Source: Chromera velia (taxonomy: Eukaryota > Sar > Chromeraceae). Taken from it: a stretch of DNA of 36,172 nt. The DNA lies in assembly GCA_018398765.1 (NCBI GenBank), contig JAHBMJ010000037.1:22501-58672 (forward strand), written 5' to 3'. The notes beneath the pieces are model-generated. The model did no database searches, was not told the DNA's origin, and worked only from the letters and a program-made list of their open reading frames with translations. This document shows positions 8,456 to 17,500 of the stretch, in pieces; within the stretch, counting starts at the first letter, position 1, and every line of letters starts with the position of its first letter. Made by a program: the position numbers and the translations under genes.

Positions 8456-11094
8456 GGGAGAGAGAGAGAGGGGGAGAGAGAGAGGGAGGGAGGGAGGGAG
8501 GGAGGGAGGGAGGGAGAGAGACAGAGAGAGAAAGAGAGAATTACCGCCTATCATCGGTCCGGGGAACCTGATCTGGTAGGGGACATGACGGAAGAAGAAG
8601 AAAAAAACAATGGCAACTTTGAAGGGACGCAAGCGGAGAGATCAGACACACAGACAGCCAGACTATATGTTTTTTCTTCTCCCTTCTTCTCTTCATGAAC
8701 ACAATAGACAGACAGACAGACAGACAGACAGACGGACAAACGGTTGGTCCCTTCTTAACAAGTGACGAATCACGAGAGAGAAGCACACAGACCAAACCAT
8801 TAATGCACTAACAGGCAAACAAAACGGAGATACCAGGGGTTCCTCTGCCTCCAATGTGAAAACGCACGACAGAAAATCACAGAGAGACGCAAAGATGCTC
8901 TGGATCTGTTTTTCTTCACTTCGGTAGTACGCCCCCACCCTCACCTCCACTGCTTATGCAAACATATTGTCAGACGGACAAAGAAAGACACGCAGGCAGG
9001 AAGGCAAGACAGAAATTCAGACACACAGAGACGATCTGTTCATGTTTCCCTTGTGTGCTTCAATTTGACACAAAAACCACGCGTATCAATTTGCAGATAG
9101 CCCCACAGACACAATGAACTCGTGTTTCCTTCCGCCCTCTCCCCGAGACCATAGAACCAGACCGTCAGAAAGAGAAAGACGGGCTGATAAGCAGGTGCAA
9201 CTGCTAGATAGAGAAACAGACGGGCAAGGAACACAGGGAGACATCCCTTTCATTTCAAACACACCACCTCCTTGCACTTCTGTATGGAAGAAGAGGGAGC
9301 AGAGGCGGACTCATGAAGAGACATCCAGAGAGACCAAATCGCCAATTTTGGTTCAAATCTTTCCGGCCAACGGGTTGTATCGTCTATTTGTTATCAGTCC
9401 TTTTCTTTCTCCTTCCTGCCTTCCAGTCGGTCAGTCAGTGAATGAAAGAGGCACTCAGTCAGAAGGGCGAACGGGCGAACACATTCGACGGTCTTTTCGT
9501 CTCCTGTTTTTCCCACAGACATTGTCGCCCTTCTGTCGTGCCCTCTTCTTCCCTGCCTTCTTTCCTTTGTGTGAATGAATCAGACAGATAGGCAGACAAA
9601 CTTTGTCACTTCTTTTCTTTTGCATTACGGAAAGGCCGTCAGACAATCTTTTTTCGTATTCTCTTTAGATACAAACAGGCTAACAAAGAAGACGGAGAGA
9701 TGGACAGACGGACTGAACGAGTCAACAGACATGACACACTGTGTTCTCTTCAGACCCAGAGACTATATAGCTATTCGTTGCTTCGTTCTTTGCTTCCTTT
9801 CTCCAGTTCCCCCCCTCGCTGCTGTCCATTCTCCCTTCTTCCTTCCCTTCTTCCATCCTTACCGCAGAGCGCGAATGGACAGAAATCCTTGGTCCTCCAC
9901 AACTCTCTTTTGCTTGCGAAAAAACTGCAGGGTTGGTTCCTCTTTTATGCCTTCCTTGTTTTTCGCATCACCTTTGTCATCTCGCTACCGGCAGACATTT
10001 TTTTGTACCTGCTCCCCTTTCCCTTTCCTGCTTTGCTTGCGGAAGACCAGACTCTATTTTTGTTGTCCCCCCCCTTTGTTGTTCTCAATGAGGCAATGGC
10101 AGGCAGGCAGGCAGGCAGGCCGGCGGGCAGGTGGGTGGGCACATTCATAGACGCATCTGAAACAGGCAGACTGCATGATGTGCACGTTTTGTTGTCCTAT
10201 TCAGGAGTTCTGTTGTACGGCGTCCCTCACGTGCTCTTCTCTTGGCAGACAGATTTTCCTCTTCCTAGGACAAGCATAAGGCGAAACGGAGAGCCACAAA
10301 AATGCAATGCCAAGAAATGAAGCGAACCGGTGGAGAGGAAATGTCAAGCAGCCTAGTCCAGGTACAGTAGCGGGGGGGGTAGTGCGAAGTATCCCATGTG
10401 TGAGAGAGAGCATGAACGACACGAGAGAGACGCGCAGTGCTTCTGATGACGAGAAAGGGACTGGAAGGGAAAGTCAACCACTTCGAGTGAAAATCGGGAC
10501 AAACAAAAGGGAAGCTTGAAGCATGACAGGGGAAAGATTCGTCGTTCCCTCGATCTGTTTTCCACTTGGAGAGAAGGCGGGTTGGTTCTTTGGAGGCGGG
10601 GGGGCGAGTAGTTGGGGACTTCCGTCCACGCAGAAAGCATTCACACCGTGTAGGTACACACATTTGACGCAGACGGGTTGCACATAAAAGAAAAAGAAAA
10701 AAGTAATCGTCCGTGTTCGCTGTGTTCCCAGGAGACAGAACACCACCCACCAACCCACGAACTCACCTTGGCAAAAACAATTCCTTTATGAGAGGGGACT
10801 TGAGCATCGTCATTCGTAATGTCCATCCAGACGTGGGCCCCGCTTTCCATTTTCAGCTTGAATCTGAAGACAAAGCGTGCACAAAGTCATGAAAAAAGGG
10901 ATCTTCGTATGCTTTCCACGTGAGCGGGAGCAGAGTCTGTACCTGAAATGGTAGTGCCCCGGAAGAGGAAATCGGGCCTTGATATCCTTCAAGCGCAACT
11001 CCCCCGCCGTCTTTTGAATGGGAAAGGCATTTGGGTGTTCCGCATCATCCTGATCGGAAGGAATCCAGTAGTATACCAACATTGGTCTCGACAT
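7891..11094 (-). CDS. DIX-domain protein, 3 exons, 222 aa
   Basis: Exons on the minus strand are 11,094-10,943, 10,863-10,767 and 8,310-7,891 (stop TAG). Splice sites are TTTCAG|GTACAG, TTCAG|ATTC, AAG|GTGAGT and TTTGCAG|GTTC, and the phases agree. Residues 1-85 form a DIX domain: VYYWIPSD (strand 1), then ELRLKDIKARFPLPGHYHFR, FKLKMESGAHVWMDITNDDA, VPSHKGIVFAKVLRI. The domain mediates head-to-tail polymerisation in Dishevelled, Axin and plant SOSEKI, and DIX proteins also occur in the SAR group. The remaining ~135 residues are low complexity (His, Ser, Pro, Gly) and include NLLGFDDHG, DMLFFEAN and a final DFDMMFS, short acidic-hydrophobic motifs of the kind that bind adaptors; that role is inference. 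It is likely cytosolic or cortical. The start is the first ATG of the frame, directly before the domain. It is divergent from the kinase-like gene. Confidence 0.85.
8390..8538. repeat. (CA)n-(GA)n-(GGGA)n compound microsatellite
   Basis: About 15 CA units run directly into GA units, then GAGAGGGA and GGGA units up to the GAGAGAAAG end. The tract lies just inside the 3' end of DIX intron 2, where the minus strand gives a pyrimidine-rich region 80 nt upstream of the acceptor. Confidence 0.95.
8704..8736. repeat. (CAGA)n microsatellite
   Basis: About seven CAGA units within DIX intron 2. Scattered further CAGACGG words follow. Confidence 0.85.
10098..10131. repeat. (CAGG)n microsatellite
   Basis: A run of GGCA units grading into GGCGGGCAGG within DIX intron 2. 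Confidence 0.85.
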
Positions 11095-11650
11095 CTTTAT
11101 CTACTGCTTCTTAGTGGAGCTGCGTCTACGTCTTCTTTGGAGTACGCGTTCCTGTCGGAAATCGACGATGCTGGCAGACTTCTTTAACACGCTCTTTGCT
11201 CGTCCATGTGCACGTCTCTAAAGATTTTCTGGCTCTAACTTGAGTTCTGGTCTTCAAAACGGTCTGTTCACTCGCTAAGAGAATCTTGAATCATTGCGAG
11301 ACTGTTGTCCACTGTGCATGGGCCCAAACTGCCGGGGCCCAAGCTCTCAGTGGACCGGCCGGCCCACCCCGCGTGCCTGCATGCCTGACCCCGGCAGAAC
11401 AATTCGTGCGTAGCGAGACTGCATGCATGCACGCCCAAACTCTTCAACTCGAGTGTTGCCCTCTCAGACCTCTCTTCGTCAGAGTGACATTCCTCTGCCC
11501 AATGCCCATGTTTGGACGTCATGCGTGAACTATTAATATCCGAGTGGTTTGCTCGTATGCAAGCTGGCTGTGCAGACGAGCAGCCCAGCTGAATTTCTGA
11601 CTTGCATTTCCATATACAAGTATACATTAATACAAACACCTGACAAAAGG
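11095..11650. promoter_or_regulatory. Divergent intergenic region, candidate shared promoter
   Basis: 556 bp separate the two start codons, which face away from each other. The region contains an imperfect dyad (arms CCACTGTGCATGGGCC at 11,309-11,324 and its inverted counterpart at 11,336-11,353) and a TGCATGCATGCA run at 11,420-11,431. TGCATGCA is bound by an AP2-family factor in Apicomplexa, but GCATGC words are common across this window, so the match has little specificity. No TATA box was assigned. Confidence 0.45.
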
Positions 11651-13260
11651 ATGTCTGCTGTTGTGGATGTCGCAGAGGCAGTAGGGCTGTCTCCCGGTAC
11701 CCTTCATGTCGACCTCTATGGGTGGGTAGTTGAGGCAGGGGTGGCAAATGACAGGGTACAAAAAATCGCGAGGAGTCTTCTGGATGGAGAGCAGATGCCG
11801 TTTCTGTTGTTTGGCAAGCCGGCATCTCCAGTGACTACAGAATCGGAAGCTGCCGGAGGTATTGGAGAATTGAAGAGTGCCATCTCTGGGCGGCAACCGA
11901 TTCTCATCACACTCACTCACACGAGTGCAACTTTCCAGTACAGGAACGAAAATGGGGAGGCGGTATCGAGGAAGAGGAACTTGGTGTTCAATGTTCTCTC
12001 CGAAATATCTGATGAGGAAGACAGGTCAGTCAATTTGGAAGTACATGGTGAAAGGCTGAGTGTTGTAGGAAGGAAAACCTGTGACAACAATATGCATAAA
12101 TCTCTCTATTTCTGCAGAATTTCGGGTTTGAGCATCACCCCTGCGACGTTTTTCGGGAAAGGTGAGAGCGCGGTGTGGAATGATTCCGAAGAGGAGTTGC
12201 GTCTGTTTTTTCTTGCCCCCATTATTCGATGCAAAAGACCGGTCGATGCATTGCCTACTGAGTCGGACTTGATGAGGGGGAATACGCAAGAGAAGCAGCA
12301 AGAGAAGACAGAGGGGGAGCTCGGGGATTCGGGCATTGAAGAAGAAGCAGACATCGCGAAAAAAGAGAAACCGGGATCTCCGGCAGCATCTGGGAAGTCC
12401 TCTCCTGTGCGTCTCACGGCTCGCATGCTCCACGACCTCCACACACGAGAGGTCGAGAAAAGGAAGACTATGTCACGACAGCAAAGCGGCCTTTCCCAGC
12501 TCGAGCAGCAAAAGTCTCCTGCTGAAGACGGGGAATGCGAATCGGGCCAGGCTAAATCCTTTCATCAGTCGCACATCGCGACAATCCGCAAGAGTTCCCT
12601 GGCAGAGAGCAGATTCACAGAAGTCAACAAACAGCTCGGAACAGCTCTGCCCGAGAAAGATTCAGATGCACATGAAGATGACTCCTCGGGTCTAGCAGGC
12701 ATCCCTTCGCTCTCCCCTCTAGACGCGCGACGTGCCTCCTGGACAGCCCAGACGAGAGGATCGCCCCCTAACGGGACAGGAGGCACGATTCTGGAGCCTC
12801 GGCATTGTGCGAAGCAGATCACGTCCACGACGATCAGACAGATGTTCGACGAGGGATTCCCGATCCCCAAGGAGGCAGACCCTGTCGTCTACGCGCTGTC
12901 TCTGTTCCTGTGTATCCAGAAAGGGTGGCCAGAGGGGGAGAGGTTCAGTGGAAAGGCGCCCCGATGGACGGGCACAAACTTTGAGGTGAGTGCGTTTGAG
13001 AAGAGGAAAAGCAATTGAAGGAAAGGAAGGAAGAAGAGGGCTGAGTGTGTGGTGGAAAAACATCCTGAGGTTGCGCAGGTTTTTGCGTCTCTTACGGATT
13101 TGGCAGAGATGGTCTAGGGAAAGAGAGAGGCACATTTGCCTGAAGGAGCTAGGGGAAACTTAGAGACTTAAGTTGAAAGAGCAGAGGTTCGCCGATGCAT
13201 GGGGTTGGTTAATGGATGAGATGCAAGGTGGTCTCTGAGGTAGTCCGTGCATGGCCTCTT

Positions 13261-13331
<71 letters not shown>

Positions 13332-13339
13332 GTGAGTGA

Positions 13340-13376
<37 letters not shown>

Positions 13377-14539
13377 CGTTCACTTACGATGTGAAGGACA
13401 CGCGGCGATCTGTGGAGGCCTTCTTCTACGACCAGAACGTCTTCCAGGTCGGTGGGTGGGTGTGCAGGCAGGCCGTCTAATCTTTGGTTTCCTACTTTGC
13501 CGTCCTTCTGTGTTTGAATTCTGATCTCATTTCTTCCGGCCACTCCCTATCTTTTTTTCTCTGTTGCACGCGCAATCGCGGGCTCTCGCGTAAAGCAAGC
13601 ATACAAAGATTATTCTTTGTTCTTCACGCAGAAAACAGCGACTTTTACTGGGCTGCTGTAAGATCGAAAGGGGTTCGAACTATTGCTGTTTCATTGACAG
13701 AAGGACGTCCTTGCTCCGTTGGGTTTTTGACCGTTTCCATGTGCATCACAAAGCAATAATGGATGGCTGAAAAGATGCAGGATCAATCAATGTATGAATA
13801 TTGCAATGACTGCAGGCGGGACAGGCCACAAGCGTTCAGGGACTTGCACGAGAGCTGCAGCTGCACAGGTCTGATCGTTGAAATGGAGAGGGGGCCACAG
13901 CTCGAGAGATAACTAGAGAGTAAGGGGGTTCCTTCTCCTCAGCGTGTGCTTCTCTCTGGATTCACGACGTTTAGCCAAACGTTCTCACTGACTCTCTTGC
14001 TTGATTAGAATTGCATGTGTCTGTATCTCCAAGTACATTCGGGTGCCCCTCTCGATCCATACGAGTTGGAACATGCTCTTCGTTTCCTCATTATCTAGTC
14101 TGTGCAAAGACAACTGCATGCGAGGGATCGTCTTCTGTCTTCTCTCTCATCCCTACGTACTCGCATTCCAAGGCTTTTCTAAACAAAAATGACTTGCATT
14201 TCCTCCCTCCCTCCCTCGCACGTGCGTGCATGTGCATGTGCAGAAGGATCAATCACCCAGGAATCCGTCGTCTGGAGGGGGTGTGGCAACACGGCAACCG
14301 TCTGGTGATCGTCTTTGATCTTCCCAAGGGGGGGGATCTCCTCGACCATCTGCATAAATTTGGTCAGGCAAGAGAGGAGAGGAGAGGAGAGGAGAGGAGA
14401 GAAGAGGAGAAAAGACCCTTGCAAGATCTTCTGTCACACACAGTTCTTTCTGCTTCTGATTGTCCCCCCTCTCTTTCAGTCTGTCTGTCCGTCTGTATGT
14501 CTGACTACCTACCCGCGTCTCTTCATCTCTTCTGCTCCT

Positions 14540-14578
<39 letters not shown>

Positions 14579-17500
14579 CGACGGGTTGCACACTGACTCC
14601 AGCACAGAAGATGAGAGACCTAATCATTGCCGCCATGCATTTTTTGACACAAGATTCTTTCTGAATACTGCAGGTACGTACACCGAGAAGGAGGCCTCGA
14701 AGCTGGTTCATCTTCTTCTCTCCACTCTCAACTTCCTCCACGACCACGGAGTCATCCACAGAGACCTCAAACCTTCAAATGTCTTCCTCACATGTCCGTC
14801 TTTTCTTCGCCTCGATCCCGTGATAAGCAGATAGGCAGTCAGCCACCTTGTCTGTCAGGAAGAAGATGAAGAGTCGATCGTTGCTTTTTGTCTCATACTC
14901 AAATGAAGTGTCCCGTATCATTGGCCGACGTTGCCTTTGTAGACTTTCTGTAGAACTTTTGAGGTTCTTCGTTCGTTCTGGTGCGTTTCTGAACATAAGA
15001 GACATCCGCAAAGCCGAGAGAAAGATCTGATGCGCAGGCACACTTTCATGGAAAGCAGCATTCTTCCTCTTTTCTTCACCGTATCGGATTGCATGATGCT
15101 ACGAGAATCTTTCCAGTCGACATTATCTCCCCTTTGGTTTGCTGGGTCCTTCCTTCCCTTTTTCATGGCATGAATGCATCCAGACCTCTTCGAGAGACTT
15201 CTTGTACCTCTCGCTATCTTGCATGAGCGCGTGTGTGCAATGAACGACTGCATGCCTTTTCTCTTTTTGCCATGCATGCATGCGTGCAGCCGACACCCAC
15301 AGATCGACTGTGATTTTAGGGAACCTGCAGTCTGCTGCATTCGACGTTCCTTGGGTTGGTCGGTTGTTTGATTGTTTGGCTAGTCAAATGGGACGTTGAT
15401 TTGCAAGCCTTTTCCTTTTTTGTTTTTTTCTCTTTTTTTTGCGTCCGTCTCTTTCTTTGTTCATGGACCCGTTTCGGTGGTTTTCTTTTACTTTGTTTTC
15501 CGTTCGATTTTTCTCCCTGTCTGTCTCCATTTCTTCTTTCTGGTTTTCTCTTTTGTCTTTCCGAAGGGGCTCCGCTAGTCCTGCATGTGTCTCATTCACA
15601 CAGACTTCCTGCAGAGTGAATCCTAAACGAAACAAAACTGCCGGGGGCTACGGTGGAACTCGTATATTCTGCGTTTCCCACGAGCCAGGTTTCGTCCTTT
15701 CAGTCGAACCTTCGTCATTATGGAATCAGCTCCTTGGGGAAGTTGTTTTGCATACAGAACGCTGAAAACAAGAAGAAAAAGGGTGTGAATGAACTGAATG
15801 ATCGAATGAGTTGAATACTGCGACGTGCCTGCCTGCGTGCCTGGCTGCAGCCGATCCCTTTCAAAAACAAATACGGGTCCCCAGGGTATGTGGCCCCGGA
15901 GATTCTCAGAGAGCAGGCACACGACTCGAAGACGGACGTGTTTTCTGTTGGCGTTCTTCTGTTCATCGTCCTCTCGGGGAAACCCCCGTTCGCTCCGGGG
16001 AAAGCGGACAACAAGGGGGGCAGCGGACCTGGAAGCTATCAGGTCAGACAGACAGACCTTCAGATAGTCTGTTCCTGATTCTTGGAAGGAAGGAAGGAAG
16101 GAAGGAAGGAAGGCACTCACAGATCCACCTTTTGAGGCCTCCATTCTCTGAAGTCCTTCCTGTGTGAACAGACAGTTACTTGCCTCCCGGCCTCTTCCGG
16201 TGTGCATATGAGAAGAGGGAAGCCAAGCATCGACAGCTATGCGGCAGTCTCAGTTGACATCGTTTATCTCTTCTCCCCTGTGTCTGTGGCTGCGTGCATT
16301 CGGCCGTGTGTGAGAATCTGTGTATCTATTGGTTCGTTCCTTCTCGTGCAGGTATGGAAAGAAGTTCTGTTGAACAACGCCAGGTGCAACTGGAGTTTCG
16401 AGGACGAGGTATGGCTGAAGGTCTCGCCTGCAGCCAAACACCTCGTCACAGCGACTCTCCAGGTCTGTCTGTGCGTGCAATGGGGGGATCTTGGTTTGTT
16501 TCTTATAAGTTCTTCCTTCTTGGTTGTGCTCTGATCACCTTGTGTCAACATGCGAGGCGGTTACGTACCCACCCAGAGTGTGTAAGCAGTGTCCCGTCTC
16601 GCTCCGAATTAGCTTGTGTGCCGGCCTGCCTCTATGAGGCAAACAAACAAATTGGTGGCAGTCCACTTTCTTTCACGATTGCAGAACTATTCATCTGACG
16701 AACGTTATTGCATCATCTTCTGTATTGCAGGAATCACCTGAAGCTCGGCCAAAGGCAACGGAAGCGTTTCTCCATCCCTGGGTCCAACGTGAGTTTCATT
16801 CATCAAAAAAGAATGAACTATTTTTGTTCTTTTCTCACCAACCACATTCGGTTCCCTTCTTTTTTCTGCAGACACTTTCCACACACACTGGGGGGACTTT
16901 TCTGGTTCGCTTCTTTGCTCGTTGAGACCGAGTCTTCGTGTGAGCTCATATCTCCTACTTCTTCTTTCCTTCTCGTCCGTTTCTTCTCTTCGCTTCTTTG
17001 TTTGTCTGTTCAGAGTTTGGTGTCACGCGGTGGAGACGGAGGCTGAGCATCGGAGTCGGGGTCAGTCCCCCGGAGTCTCCAGAGGGAGGAGAGACTCAGT
17101 TGTCAGCAGAGGGGGAGGTGGAGGACGAAGCCGCGTTGGAACAGACGAACCGGGAGATATCCACCTCCTGGTTGAGTAACCTAAAGCTCTGGAGCACCCA
17201 GCAGGCAAACTCTTCTTCTTCCTGTTCACCCCCTAATACCACTAGGAGTCCCCCTGCACAGGCAAAGAACACCAAGAAGAAAGCGCCGGGGTCCCCTGCG
17301 CAGTGGGAAGGGGGGGGAGAGAGCGAAAAGGGAGAGAGAGATCCAAGCCGATCCAAACCGAGGGGAAACCGCTCTCTCAGGGCGGTGTCACTGCACTCCA
17401 ACGGAGAATTCAAATCAAAATCGGAAGGGAGATCTCCTCCCGTCTCTCCGGAGGCAGGAGGCTGGCATTACCAGTCGGTTGCCGAGGCTTCTCCTCCCTC

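Larger units (their letters stand above)
8311..10766 (-). other. 2.46-kb repeat-filled intron 2 of the DIX gene
   Basis: The intron lies between exon 2 (ending in the domain residues VFAK) and exon 3 (starting VLRI), so it splits the last DIX strand. It is far longer than the others nearby (about 80-600 nt). Contents are a CA/GA microsatellite, CAGA repeats, CAGG repeats and pyrimidine-rich text on the plus strand. Plus-strand open frames of 150-206 codons inside it are Ser/Phe/Leu/Arg-rich and look like products of composition, not genes. Confidence 0.7.
13376..16788 (+). other. Kinase-like domain (exons 2-9), catalytically impaired
   Basis: The spliced product follows kinase subdomains in order. 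The glycine loop is degenerate (GTNFESF, one Gly kept, using the end of exon 1). Strand 3 reads VEAFFYDQ, with Phe where the VAIK lysine belongs. Helix C is LARELQLHR, with its Glu kept. Strand 4-5: INHPGIRRLEGVW, LVIVFDLPKGGDLLDHL. The catalytic loop VIHRDLKPSNVFL is intact. The DFG position falls in TVILGNLQSAAF, with no Asp in either plausible alignment. Subdomain VIII is YGSPGYVAPEIL, helix F is KTDVFSVGVLLFIVLSG and the end is ARPKATEAFLHPWV. The APE and HPWV forms point to the CAMK group. Nucleotide binding by the usual lysine and magnesium binding by the DFG aspartate should be lost. Confidence 0.83.

Noticed and set aside
9114-10320. Plus-strand open frames of 154-206 codons
   Set aside because: They lie inside the DIX gene's intron 2, overlap each other, are Ser/Phe/Leu/Arg-rich through CAGA and pyrimidine repeats, and show no motif.
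11549-11650. Upstream extension of the large gene's first frame
   Set aside because: The extension begins at TTG, not ATG. The first ATG in frame is 11,651.
15290-15345. An alternative frame of exon 6 reads IDCDFRE, close to DFG
   Set aside because: It needs a splice phase that the upstream donor does not give and does not run on into the YGSPGYVAPE exon. The chosen frame joins both neighbours without gaps.
16867-16925. TTTCTGCAG acceptor at 16,871 as the start of the exon after HPWV
   Set aside because: No in-frame continuation with a donor before the next acceptor. The acceptor at 17,013 gives the correct phase into a long open frame.
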